Positions 11,436 through 23,310 of a stretch of 64,000 nt of DNA are shown here, in pieces. How positions within the stretch are numbered: position 1 is the first letter of the stretch; every line of letters begins with the position of its first letter. The notes under the pieces are model-generated. The model saw only the letters and a list, made by a program, of their open reading frames with translations. It was not told where the DNA came from and searched no databases. The stretch is from Pegea sp. RAD2-039 (Eukaryota > Chordata > Thaliacea > Salpida > Salpidae): NCBI GenBank assembly GCA_034620365.1, contig JAQGEQ010000255.1:744001-808000 (forward strand), read 5' to 3'. The translations under genes were made by a program, and so were the position numbers.

Positions 11436-13847
11436 ATGGTGGATAACTTGCCTACTGGCACAGCAGCTAATGGTTCAACTCCAATGGATATAATTAGTAT
11501 GTCATTTGAAATCTTATATAGTCTTATTTCTAGTTGTAATAACTAAAATATTCTATAGAATATATGTGATCTCATTAAAAACTTAGTTTTAAAATTGGAT
11601 ATGAAAACACAAGTTTACTTAAAAGCAAACCAATTTAGTTTGATTATAATAACATTATTGCATGTTTAAAACCGGATGTTTTGATGATTTATGGTTTAAA
11701 CATCTTTTTGTGGAGTATAAGATAATATAGTATATATATACTTTAGTTACCGTTTTGTGATATTTTGTAGCATCTACTACTTGTGTTAAGCAGAAACTAT
11801 ACTAGAAAAAAGTTTTAGTATTTAAATTTATCATATAATTTTTTAATATAATTATAATTTGATATGTTTTTACTCTAAAACTATTTTTGTTATTTACTTG
11901 GGACAAAAAATACAAAAAAGGAAAAGAAACTAGTTTTACTTCACTAAGTTTTGACACCTAATAGTGCCTTGCAGAAAATCAGAGTATCTTGCATTGACTC
12001 TTAAAAAGATGCCATAAATAGATCTAAACTTTGTTGACCTGAATTTAGAAGAAAGTTGCAAAGATTAAACGATAGTAGCCACAAGAAAAATTTGTGTATA
12101 GTGTAGAACCACTTAATGTTTTCCTTTAAAAATTATGAAAACGAAGATTTAAAGTTAAAGAATGTAACTTTAAAATGAGTAGTTCCAATAACTTGGAAGA
12201 ACATAGAATGGTCCGTATACTGCTTTTATAAAGTGTTGAAGTATTAGATGAAAATGTGTTAGATTATTTATATGCTTAACAAGCTTACTTTTGACTCTAT
12301 CTTATTATTGCTTTAGAAAAATGAATTCTAATAGAAAATAAAACAATATATAAATCTGCAGTGATTACATCAGTTTCAGTGTATTTACCTTCATATAAGA
12401 TTTAAAAAAGAAAACTTTTGTATGATCTAAATGTACTAAGGATAAGCAACTAAAATGAGAAACTATGAGTTTAGAGCCTCATCCATGAAACATGAAACAA
12501 GGGCTTTTCTAAAACAGAAATATGAATGAAATCATGATGTATCTTGTTTTTGCCTGCTTGGTTCGAAAAAGATATATAAACTTAAGTCAGGGCAAAAGTT
12601 ATGCAGTTCTAGTTGTTGCCCATACAACAAGAGTCCACTACTCTCTATGCCGACAAGGTTATGTAGCAGAAATTTTATTGACTGAGTTAAGCTGCGACTA
12701 ACTGGCGTTAAGGGGCTGCTAGAATGATAATAATACTGAGTAACGATAATGCAGGTGTATACTATATATATATTGTGTTATTATATATTTTTTAGTATTA
12801 TCCATATTTATTATGCTATTATTACTTCTTATTAAGGGTTTATCATTCTAAGCTAAGCTTAACTGAATTATTTTCTAGATCCAGCTATCGTTGAGATGCA
12901 GAATATGTATGATTTTTTGTACGATTTGGCAATAAGGACAGGTAAGACAATCTTTTGTGAGAGTTATTTAATACAATCTACTAAAAAATTGTTTTGTAGA
13001 TGAACCAAGACAAGCTGCCGTAATTAGCAACCATCTACGTTTTGAAATACCCAGTGTAGCCAACGCTTATAAATATATCAGAAGGTACAAGCAGTGTATG
13101 TGTGAAGCAAAAGATTTTAAAGTCGTGAAGGAAAAAGAAATATACGCGCAGACAAGTGTTATTGATTTAAAAGTTCCCTTGGAACATGTCAATTGTTTTT
13201 ATATGGTCGCATGCAGACTCCATGTGGAAGCAAAATATGTTATGGCCCATTTTTACAACAGAGTCGCTCTATTTATGGTGTATTCGAACCACAGAAACGG
13301 AAATGTGTTTCCAGAACAAGCCTTTATTTCTATGTGCGCCATCATATGCAAATCTCTCTTTTTCCTTATTGAAAAAATTCGTTTTGTTGCTACGAAGGAA
13401 TTCAAGAGTAGCTATCTTTATCATAGTATGAAATACGTTACAGATGCACTCGCAGCTTGTTGTTCATGTATTAAAGGTGCTTATTTAGCAGAAGTCTATC
13501 ATGACATTGCTAGCAACTACTACTTCTACTACAGATTGGATGAGACAATTCATTGGTGTGAAGTTGGCATGGCCCGTTTAATTGAGTATCAACCACAAAA
13601 ATCATTAAAACTGGCAATAAGAGGAAAGATAAATCATAAGTTATCTCTTTGCTATGCTAGAAAAGGAAGTAAAGATTTGGCAATCAAGTTGCAAATACTA
13701 GCAATTAATGAAATGGAATCTCTAGTGCAAGCTTATCCTGCATTTAAGCAGGAGTTCGTAGACAACTATAAAATGGTTCTTGAAAAAATAAAACGTGGTG
13801 AGATTGGACCTGGTACTGATAAAAATGACTTTCCTGGACATTTCTAA
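11436..13847 (+). CDS. TPR-like helical repeat protein, three exons
   Basis: Exons 11436-11496, 12879-12941 and 13000-13847 join with matching phases (phase 1 at both introns) and canonical GT-AG borders (ATTA|GTATGT, TTTCTAG, ACAG|GTAAGA, TTGTAG). The product is 323 residues. The N-terminus is short and polar (MVDNLPTGTAANG); the rest is almost entirely helical. Residues from about 185 to 300 read as paired antiparallel helices with TPR-like spacing (AEVYHDIASNYYFYY..., GKINHKLSLCYARKGSKDLA). The C-terminus (GTDKNDFPGHF) is polar. No signal peptide or continuous membrane segment is convincing. Intron 1 (1,382 nt) contains a LINE fragment. The protein probably acts as a scaffold, but no specific family is recognised. 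Confidence 0.8.
12600..12715 (+). mobile_element. LINE fragment inside an intron
   Basis: CAAGAGTCCACT...CCAACAAGGTTAT-type sequence matches the LINE remnants at about 55555-55620 and 60824-60890. Here it reads CAAGAGTCCACTACTCTCTA followed by GCCGACAAGGTTATGTAGCA. It is plus-strand, diverged, and lies in intron 1 of the TPR-like gene. Confidence 0.6.
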
Positions 13848-13994
13848 GAATCTTTGGAGCATCGTCTGTTATCTCTTACATTACTTGTTAATCCTGCTTT
13901 TGATTACTATCTAAACTGTAAACGTACTTTTTATGTACTTTTAAGTCTGTTTAAGTACTTTGGATGTAGTTTTAATTGAGCTAATCAATTCGTC

Positions 13995-14000
13995 AATAAA
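13995..14000 (+). promoter_or_regulatory. Poly(A) signal of the TPR-like gene
   Basis: Canonical AATAAA lies 148 nt after the stop codon and is followed by a T-rich stretch. Confidence 0.65.
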
Positions 14001-15131
14001 CAGATTATAGAATTATTATATTTTCAATTCTTTAATCCCAAGATTACTTTAAATCGTGTTGACTTTGTATCGCTTTAGCTCTTTGCAATCATTTTGCAGC
14101 AGCTTATAGTCTGCGGGAACATTTCCGCTAACAGCATGCCGCCCTTTAGTGTTTAATATCTGCCTGTCACCTAGTAACGAAAACATGAATTTTAAAACAG
14201 TGCAAGGAGGTGGAAGAAACTATTGACGGTGGTTGATATCAAATTAACCATTCATGACAGTTTAGTTTGAGAGTTTCCAAGTGTGTTAACATTTAAAAAA
14301 GATAAACTAATCATGAGCTATTTAAAAAATAAAGTTTTACTTTTGTTTATTCATTTACATGACTCTTTGATTAGTTTATACAGAAGTCCTGTTGAACAAA
14401 TCATATGGAATTAGTATAAAATAAACGAAGTTAAATTTATAACTCTTAAAATATTGTTTGAGCAAATATAAAAATAAATTGAATGAGATAATTATTTTTA
14501 CTGTTTAAAAAATCAACTAGTTTGACATCTGAATAAAAAATATTTGATCAATATATAAATTAGAAGATAAATATCAACATCAGCTTTGATAAGGTCTTTA
14601 GAAAAAATTCAAAAAAACAAGTTGATGAAGGTTTAGCCATTTCAATACTAATTATTTGATAAAAGTAATGATACTAAACTGTAAGACTTAATTATTTGAC
14701 TAAAATTGGAATTTTAACCGATATAAGATGGTATTCAAAAATAATTGTAACAGTAGATATCTGTTACTGAAATGGGATAAGAAGACGTTTTGTTAAAACT
14801 AGTGAAATATTATGAAAAATTGTTAATCAATACTTTACTATTATAAACAAAAGTGTAAATAACAAAATCTAAATTTCATATTTTATTTATATAAGTTTAT
14901 ATTATTGTATTTATATTATTATATAGCTGTATTGGTTAAAGTGGCTTCCAACTTAGGAGAAAATATTTTATATTAAGATTTTTTTTTGTTTTAATACAAG
15001 CCAAGAAGTTTTAGATTTATAAATAAAGTTTTTAAAAACATATTTTTTAATGGTATTCTAAAAAATATTTTTAAAACTATTTCTGTTTTATTTAAAGTAT
15101 AATATAATACAACATAATTTAGCTTGTTTGG
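14001..15131. other. Intergenic stretch with a GC-richer patch
   Basis: A patch at about 14060-14230 is clearly less AT-rich than its surroundings (for example CTGCGGGAACATTTCCGCTAA and CATGCCGCCC). It has no sustained frame and could be a repeat relic or a regulatory region. The rest is AT-rich with nothing recognised. Confidence 0.4.
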
Positions 15132-15602
15132 TCAAGTTATATATCTAAGTTTAGCTGACTGATTTGCTGCAAGTGTTTGGTGGATAAACACATAAACAAT
15201 TTTGAATATTTTAATAAAATTTTGTTTCAATTGACAAAATAACGTCCGAAACAGTTTATGGACTTCAGATGGAGCTTTCCTGTAAAACGACAGCGTTATG
15301 TACTTCTCTAATAAAATATAATGATGTTTTGTAAGCAGAATATTTACACCGACTCTTACAAACAAACCTATATTGGAAGTTTTTGAATTACCTCAACAAA
15401 GTAATCACCTTTCGCTTTGAAGAAAGAATTTCGAAATAGTCTGAAATTAAAAGTAAATACATATATTTTACTTAAGCAGAGTTTGTTCCAAACAACTTAC
15501 TTAAATGCAAAGTAATAACTTTTACGCTTACCTTAGTATAAAAACCTGTAACTCTAATGAACCATACTCTTTTATCAATCTCTTTGAATTGTACTTCCAA
15601 TT
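15132..15602 (-). CDS. Small three-exon gene or 3' gene remnant, unknown
   Basis: On the minus strand, exons 15602-15532 (phase 0 in, phase 2 out), 15440-15392 and 15305-15132 join in one frame through an acceptor TTAAAG, donor CTAAG|GTAAGC, acceptor ATTTCAG, donor GAG|GTAATT and acceptor TTAGAG. The product is about 97 residues and ends ...SAKLRYIT. It is basic, with pieces such as NWKYNSKRLIKEYG, RNSFFKAKGDYFVE and KYITLSFYRKAPSEVHKLF, and has no recognised domain. No initiation codon is visible. A plus-strand LINE 3' end begins only about 15 nt upstream of the first exon, so the gene may have lost its 5' part. Confidence 0.45.
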
Positions 15603-15617
15603 CTTTAATATAATAAC

Positions 15618-15780
15618 AGTGTTCACTGTTATATGCTTTGAGGACTACTGAAATACCATGTGTTACATCATTTTCTTTCTATATTTCTAACTTAATTGAT
15701 ATTATTTTTGAGAATGTGTATTAGTATGTGGTGCTCTCTTCAGGCACCCTTCTTTGCATTTATTAGAATAAATAAGTTTG
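15618..15780 (+). mobile_element. LINE 3' end
   Basis: The family 3' UTR (GTTCACTGTTATATGCTTTG, ACCATGTGTTACAT, TTTCTATATTTCTAAC) leads into GAGAATGTGTATTAG, then GGTGCTCTCTTCAGGCACCC and TTTGCATTTATTAGAATAAATAA. This is one of the best-preserved 3' ends in the window. It abuts the minus-strand gene remnant. Confidence 0.8.
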
Positions 15781-16014
15781 ACAAAATTAAATTCCTCATG
15801 TTTATTTATTTATTTCGGTATTTAAAAAGTATATTTCACTATAAAACATTTTTAGTTCAACCATTTTTGGATTATTTTAGGAGTTGTTTACAAACTTTCA
15901 CCTTATTTCTAGCTGTTATAAAAATAAATAACTTAAACAGTAGATTTTCTATGATGTCATACAAACTGGTTTTTATTAACTAAAAACAAATTAAGAAGAT
16001 TAAAAAGAGCTTTT

Positions 16015-16731
16015 AAAAAAATTTAATGTTAAATATTTTGTTATAAAACCTTCTTATATTATCATCTTAATTTATAAAACCTATGTTTTAGTTTATTAAT
16101 ACTTTGCTCAACTTTTGAAGATATAAATTACAAGATTTTAAGAAAACTACTGTTTTTGCATCAACTTGTAAAAGAATAAATCCAAATAAAAATTTTAGAA
16201 ACTCAAACTAAACAATAAAAACAGAGAACTTTTCAGTATGTAGATTTTAGACACTAAAAGTTCTATAAATATAAAAAATGTGCATGTTTGACCTTGCTTC
16301 CCAAATTACATTTATCTTATTCTTTTTAAACAGCAAAATGTTTGAAGCTTCATTATTTACTCAAAATAGTAAATGGGTTTATACACAGAAAATCTATCTT
16401 AAAGTAACTTATAAAACATATAGAATAATAATTAAAACGTTACATCTGAGGTAAGAAGAGGTGAGAAAATAGTCTAATAATTTCTTTAAACAAATCTACT
16501 TATGATTTTTTATTATTTCATAAAAATTATTTCTAAAACTTAGAAGTTGGTTTTAATTTGGTTTTTAGTTAATAAAAAGGATTTTTCCTTGACAAATTTG
16601 ATCTAGACTATTTATTAACAACCTTAATTGTTTCGTGGTTGACGAATATTTTTAATATATAAGTTGAAAAATTTTTCAAAATGGCTGACATAATTCATTA
16701 TTTTAAAACTTTAGTTATTAAGAAAGATCCG
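16015..16731 (-). repeat. Right arm of the long inverted repeat
   Basis: Reverse-complement partner of 8199-8890. The matching order is continuous from the GGATCTTTCTTAA end (16719-16731) to a CAAAATATTT end near 16020-16045. No protein-coding potential was seen. Confidence 0.7.
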
Positions 16732-16739
16732 TTTCCAAT

Positions 16740-17790
16740 GATTATAAAGATTGTTCTTAAATTATTCTTTTGTAGATTACATCATAAATTTTAAGCTTTC
16801 TTTTACCACCATTAAACAATTAAAAAGCAGTGAGTTTGCCTTCAAGGCTGATCATGATGAACATGCATCTTTGAAATGAACTCAAAAATCACTATGATAT
16901 CACAACTACTTAATCTTTTGTTACACTAGTTTTTAAAATCGAAACCGTTTTATTAAAAAAGCAGAAAATCAATCAAAATTAGAGATAAGGAGCAAATAAG
17001 AAGCAGTAATAACAATTTGTGGTGATATTAAAGGTCAACTATAAAGTTAATCAACCAGTCGAAAGATTCTGTCATTTTAAATCTGATATATTTAGTTATA
17101 TATTTTTCTTCTTACCTGATTACTTGTACCATTTCAAACATACCTCTATTTGCGTCATAAAGTATGTAAAGATTGATCAATGACATCAATACAAAATAAC
17201 TTTCGTTCTGACTTATATAGTGCTCAATTTACAACGCGTGTTATTGCGTCATAATGTCACCATCACTGACATTTCGGAACTTAATAAAGATTTAGATTCT
17301 TAAGATATATTAAACTAAGGATGTTTTTCTAAACCTGGTTACAACAAAGAACTTTCTCTGTAAAATTTAAGAAAGGGCTCAAAATTTAAATAATTGATTG
17401 GAAAGTTTCCGTAAACTTATTTTAGCAAATTAAATTGACCTTTTTGTTAAAACCTGAAAGAAAAGATAGCATTAAAAGTAACAACAATTTTTTTTAACAC
17501 TTCTCTAATTTGAAAGCTTGATGTACAACATCAAATTGGAACTGTTTCTATAATAAATATTATATATTTAATATAATAAAATATTAATTATTATATTTAA
17601 ATCAAATGAAAAACTTTATAATCCGAAAATAAGATGTACAAATTTATTATTTCAAAATTTAATTTACTTCTAAATCACACTTTTCGTTGACAGGAAAAAC
17701 CCTAAGATAATAATTTTAAATTACTATTGAAACACAAATACTTATTCTATCTTCATTTGACAGTTTTAGTCGCACAATTACTATCTTTAG
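16740..17790. other. Gene-less stretch left of the duplication
   Basis: AT-rich. A patch at about 17215-17280 carries several partial CRE-like words (GCGTCATAA) and ACGCGT, but no gene was seen. Confidence 0.35.
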
Positions 17791-17893
17791 TTAACGTCAT
17801 ATTTAGGATTAGTTTTTACAAACTTTCTGCGAAATCATTGTTTTGTGACTTAAAAAACTTTTAAGAGTTATTAATTTCTTATCTTCATGATAA

Positions 17894-17901
17894 TGACGTC
17901 A
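17894..17901. promoter_or_regulatory. Palindromic CRE (TGACGTCA)
   Basis: Perfect 8-bp CREB/ATF-type site downstream of the zinc-finger gene in block A; its counterpart in block B is at 38026. Confidence 0.4.
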
Positions 17902-18613
17902 TTTACAGCTGATAAATTTAAGATACAATTATATCTAATGACTTTGAACTAGAGTAATCAGCTTTTAATTGTATGAAATGAACCCAACTAAATAAAATTT
18001 TTCGTCATCTTCAGTCAACAAAGAATTATTTTACTTAAAAGAATACAATGTTTAGTTAAACATATTTATTGTCAAAAATTTGTGAAAAATTAAGTTTACT
18101 GTGTAAGCTTTTTTAGCATTTTCGTAGTAGAAAAAATTCAATAAATAATATCAAATAATATTGCTATGAAAAACAAAGTAAGTCAAAAAAATACCAAGTT
18201 TGTATATACATCCAAGAAAATAGTAAGATGAAGTTTTCTGACAAGGGAAAGTTTACCCTCCATACAAAGAAAATTAGTTGTTCTAAGCAAATAACGTGAT
18301 GAATAAAATTTTAAAGTTATCACTAAAAGAAGATTGTTGCTTCTAAGTGTTGCTCCTTCGTGTCAACAGCAAGAACAACACATTTGAAAACAAAAAGATC
18401 CTGACTGTAGTTTTCAAATAATATCTTCCACCACTATCGACATAGAACTGTTAGAGGTGCAAGTTGACTAACATACTTCTCTTATTTATGTGCTTTATCT
18501 TTGATTATAATGATAAATGATGTGCGCTGAATTATCCGAACTCATTAGGTTTTAAACTCAATGACACGACCTAATGACAGTGAGAGTACATCAAAGTTAA
18601 TAGAATTAATAAT

Positions 18614-18619
18614 TTTATT
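18614..18619 (-). promoter_or_regulatory. Possible poly(A) signal, zinc-finger copy A
   Basis: AATAAA on the minus strand, about 70 nt past the distal stop at 18687. It is easily expected by chance in such AT-rich DNA. Confidence 0.35.
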
Positions 18620-18686
18620 TTAAACAAGAAACATATCCAAGCAATCGTTAAGATAATTGTTTCAAGATACTACAAAGATAATTTCA

Positions 18687-21600
18687 TTAAAGGATCTGAT
18701 AAAGAATAGAATTGAGCTCTTGCTGGTCAATAGTAGAGAGCTCATTAGTTGGAACTGTTTCGTCAATCAGCGTTTTTGACTCGGAAAGATTTGAAGATAT
18801 TGAACTAGCAAATTTGTGTACCTTGATAGACGAGACTGAATTAATTGTTGTATTGCTAATTGAAATGTAATGGCTTAGTGGTGCTTGTAAGTCACCATGA
18901 CGATGAGTATTCATCTGTTGATATCCATCATCACCGAAGAAGGAATCTAAAATATCTGGTTCCTTGTTAGTAGTGCTAGTGTTAGTAATTTCTTTGTTTA
19001 AGTGATTGGGTCTGTTGTTGTTCATCTTTATCTGGTTCGATACAGATGAACAGATAAAGGAAACAAGGACTTGATTTCTTGGCATATTATCAACTGGAAT
19101 ATCATGTTTTGGTGGTAATTGTAAATCTCCATCAGAATAAGTATCTTGATATTCATCATCAAACAAGGAATCTATAATTTCTTTTTCCTTTTTAGTAAGG
19201 CTAATGTTGGTAATCTCTTTGTTTAACTGAATATACAGATGTTTTGGTGGTAATTGTAAATCTCCATCAGAATAAGTATCGATCGGTTGATATTCATCAT
19301 CAAACAAGGAATCTATAATTTCTTTTTCCTTTTTAGTAAGGCTAATGTTGGTAATCTTCTTTGTTTAACTGCTTGGGTCTGTTGTTGTTCACGTTAATTT
19401 GGTTTGATACAGATGAAGGAATAGAAGAAAAAGGACATTGTGTGACTTGGTTACGTAACATAGCACTGATTGGCATCTGATGTGTTTTGGATAACTGTAA
19501 ATCACCATGACGAGGAGTATTCATCTGCTGATGTCCATCATCAAAAAACCAATTATTTAATACATCTTGGTCTTTATTAGGAGTGCTAATGCTGGTAGCT
19601 TCTCTGTTTAAGTGATTGGGTCTGTTGTTGTTCATATTTATCTGGTTTGATACAGATGAACAGATAAAGGAAGCAGGACAAGGTGTGACTTGATTACTTG
19701 ACATATTACCAACTGGAATATCATGTCTTGGTGGTAATTGTAAATCATCACGGTGATAAGAATTTATCTGGGAATTTCCATTATCATAAAACCAGTACTT
19801 TATTGAATGGTGGTCTTTATTATTAGTGCTAATGTTGGTAATTTTTTTGTTTGAGTAACTTGGCCTGCTGTCGTTCATTTTCATTTGGTTTGATAAAGAC
19901 GAAAGAAAAGTCGAAGAAGGACATGGTGTGACTTGACTACTTGACATACTACCAACTGGAACTTCATTTGTTGGTGGTAATTGTAAATCACAATGAGAAT
20001 AAGTTTCCATCTGTTGATATCCATCATCAAAATACCAATAATTTACTGTATCTTTGTTTTTACTGGGAGTGGTATTTTTGGCTACATTTAAACTTGATTT
20101 TTTGATTATCGTCTTATTCACGTTTACTTGGTTCGATACAGATGAAGAGATAGAATAAGTTTGACATGTTGTGACTTCATTAATTTCCATAATACTATAA
20201 GAAATGTTGGTAGCTTGTACGTTACATTCGTTGATTGTATTATTTACTAATTTATTGTTTGAGGTAGATCTTTCTTTAGATGGAAGGTAAATTGTAGGAA
20301 ATAGATCATTTGATGTCTTGCTGAAAGAAGTCTTCTTTTTTAGTGGTACTTGACCAGCAATACCGAAAGGTTTATTTAGTTGACTGTTAATAACGCCATG
20401 AAATAATCTATCCATCATATCGTGTGAGTTGTTATTAACCACATACGTCGCTACGTTTTTCTTTGACTGGTTAGAATTTGCTCTGTTTCCGATGCATCCA
20501 TCTATTGTAGGTCTATGTAGACTTAGAGAATTGATATTTTGCAGAGTGGTTGTCGAAGAAGTATATTGTTCATAGAACTTCTTATATTTTGACAAATGAA
20601 GTTTGAAGTAATGTTTACGAGTAAACATATTTGCGCAAAAAGGACACCGGAAAGGACGAGTAGGATCAGTAGTCTTATTTTTAGTCATTGATAGAGGTAT
20701 AGCATCTTCAGGAGCGGCTGCTGGTGATAATTGTGATGTGTTTGCAGATTTGGAAGTTGATAAATCCTAAAATATCAAGTTTATAGTAGATCAGCCTACT
20801 ATCTAACAATAACTTACAGTTTTTTTTGAAAAGTTTTCTCCAGGGGTTTTCTTTAAATTCTCACAATTTTTCTTCGATTTAGAGACATGGCGAACTTGGT
20901 AAAGCCTACCCATTTGGTAAGGACTAAAACAACACAAAAAGGTAAGTTTAGCGTTTAAAAATTAAAATTATGATTTCAATAAAAATTGATGTGAAATCAA
21001 AAACTAAAAAAAACTGAAAAAAAGACATTTTGTTAGGCTAGTTAATATTTACAAGTAAAAGTTTTGGATTTACTATTGTTTGTGACTGTATTCGTGGTAA
21101 CTCAAATGACCTTGCTGTCTAAAAGATTTTCCACAACCTGGCCAGTTACAGATGAATTCACGGACTCCAGTATGTATGCTAAAAACCAGTTTATTAGATA
21201 AGTAGTATAAATATCAACTAATCTTAACGAAAATTTAAAAGTTTTTGGACATAATGAAAAGTAGTTAATTTAAAGTTAATAAACATATCTATAAAACATG
21301 ATTTTAATCTCATTACCAACCTATAGTGTTGTCGAAGATGGTCTAATCTCTTATAAGATTTATCACATTTAGGGCACTCATAAGGTTTACATCCACTGTG
21401 AGCTTGTTCATGTTGCTCTAACAAATGCTTAGTCGAAAAACCTTTTAAGCAGTATTTGCATCTGCATCAAGTTTGATTAGATTATGATACAATATAACTC
21501 TAAAAGGCTATGACTAAAACTAATTTTGATTAATTTTACATTGTTTAGGTCTTTTCAGCAATTATAGGTTGCTGATGAACAACACTTAGATATAAGTAAA

Positions 21601-22327
21601 AAAGTGCAAAATTAAAATGCTCTTAATTCATAAAGTTTCATCAACTGGCATTAACTACATCAGTTTTTGTTGATAAACATGCTATTGATTATACATATCT
21701 ACCGGAAAGACTTGTCTTTTTCATCAGTATGGGTGCGTGAATGTAAAGTCAGAGAACTTCTATTGGGAAATGATTCCTATTAAAAAGCATAAAATTTGAA
21801 ATAAACAATTCTTGTAAGAAAAATAAAATGTGAAATTTACCAAGCATAATTTACACGAAAATGTTTTCCTTTCTTTCCTGACGGTTTTGGGATTCTTTTT
21901 TTTAGTTTTAGATGAACGGCTAGTTTTATTGACCACCTTAATATCAAATTGAAAAATTAATAGTTTAAGAAATTACATTAAACCACGATAAATATCACTT
22001 AAGATTTGTAGTTAGCTAGATAAAAATAAAAATTAAAGCACAACTTAATTAATTTAAAATTACAAACAATTTTTAAATCTATGTATACGGAAGCAATAAC
22101 CAAATGATAAAAATTAATTTAGGAGAAAAGTAACTTAGAAAAGTAAACTACAAGAGAGAGAAGCAAAGAGAGAGAAGTAAACTAGAAGTAATTTAGTGGA
22201 TAGGTTGTTGAATAACCTGTGAGCTTTCTCCTTGTGAACTATCAGTTGAACCTTGTGCAACATCTTTGCTGTTAGAATTAACTGACATGACATCCAAATC
22301 TGAAGTGTCCTGCTCTGACAGCTCCAT
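18687..22327 (-). CDS. C2H2 zinc-finger protein with C-terminal tandem repeats, copy A (frameshifted)
   Basis: Exons on the minus strand: 22327-22217, 21936-21841, 21776-21703, 21461-21321, 21178-21074, 20923-20818 and 20766 onward; all phases agree. The N-terminus is acidic (MELSEQ) and is followed by a basic stretch. There are four complete C2H2 fingers: C65/C68/H81/H85, C95/C98/H111/H115, C123/C126/H139/H143 and C151/C156/H169/H173, with an SGCKPYE linker. A fifth finger (C252, C255, H268) lacks its last His. The last exon then encodes about six disordered repeats of up to 80 residues sharing GDLQLPP, NQVTPCP and SVSNQ. One extra base near 19356-19359 shifts the frame and gives a stop at 19342 (685 residues). 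The original frame would continue to 18687. Probable nuclear DNA-binding protein; targets unknown. Confidence 0.75.
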
Positions 22328-23310
22328 TTTCTTTAATGGAAATACACCAAAACTTTAAAATAAAGAAAAATTCTTCAAATAGTCTGAGCGCCAAAAACTA
22401 TTTAGATTTAATTTTTTAATTTTTTTAAATGTTTTTATGTTTCTTACATTGTTAAATTAATTAGTTATATAAAATACAAAAAGAAAACAAGTAAGGGTTA
22501 GTTTTAATTAAAATTAGTATAGTTGAAATGGTTGATATTTAAATAAACGTACTTACCAGTTTTGGAGTCAGCAAATATAAGCTCCTGCGATCCTTCCCTT
22601 TCTTCTAGTCTCCAAAAAGTTCTTTTAGGCAATACTTAATCCTCCGTAATAGGAAGAGTAAAATTGGCAGCCTAATCACTTAAAATCATGAAACTATAAT
22701 ACATCACTGCAAACAATAAAAATAAGAAATTTTAAAAAAACAAAAAAATAGGTTTATCTTTTTTTTGCAGAAAACAACATATTGATCTATCAAATTAATG
22801 AAATCATCTGCTCGAGATATGTTTCCGTAAGTTCAAAACTCATGCAACATCTTATTTTTTGCTATGGCCATGGATATTATAATTTAAGTTTACTCAGTCA
22901 AACGACTGCTGAAAACATGAAAATGACATCACCATTAAAAAATATACAATTTTTTTGCGACTTTATTGTTTGCATCTTAAAAACATTTACATCAAATACA
23001 TTAACTAAATCGTTGTTCTTTTGTTGAGAATCTGTTTGTTTGCTAAACATTATATGTGAATTAGATTAAGATTTCAGTTTTCAGACTGACTGTTTATATA
23101 AAGTTTAAATTTAAGAGTCATTCCATTTGTTATTACAATTTAGAAAATCTAATTTTAACTGTAAATTGAATGAAATAATTATACGAAAAAAACTTCTAGA
23201 GATGTAGAATGCAAATAGAGGTTAAATTGAATAAACATTTGCCAAAAACTATAAAAATAACAATGAAATAAAGGTAATTACTAATTTGATTGTCAGTAGA
23301 TAAGAAATTG
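22328..23310. other. Upstream region of zinc-finger copy A
   Basis: Contains the 5' flank shared with block B (for example CTTACCAGTTTTGGAGTCAGCAAATA, which looks like the complement of a donor and so may mark an untranslated exon at about 22559-22600). Open frame 22782-23027 is not preserved in block B. No further coding exon was seen. Confidence 0.4.

Noticed and set aside
13098-13847. TPR-like gene considered as 14-3-3 because of its helices and length
   Set aside because: No 14-3-3 signature motifs; paired-helix spacing fits TPR-like repeats better.
21074-21178. Zinc-finger gene ending at the TAG after SHKQ in exon 5
   Set aside because: A donor (A|GTAAAT) overlaps the TAG, copy B uses the same phase-2 donor at the aligned place, and the joined downstream exons are conserved in both copies.
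22782-23027. 81-codon plus frame upstream of zinc-finger copy A
   Set aside because: Not preserved in the aligned block B sequence (indels around 42840 break it).
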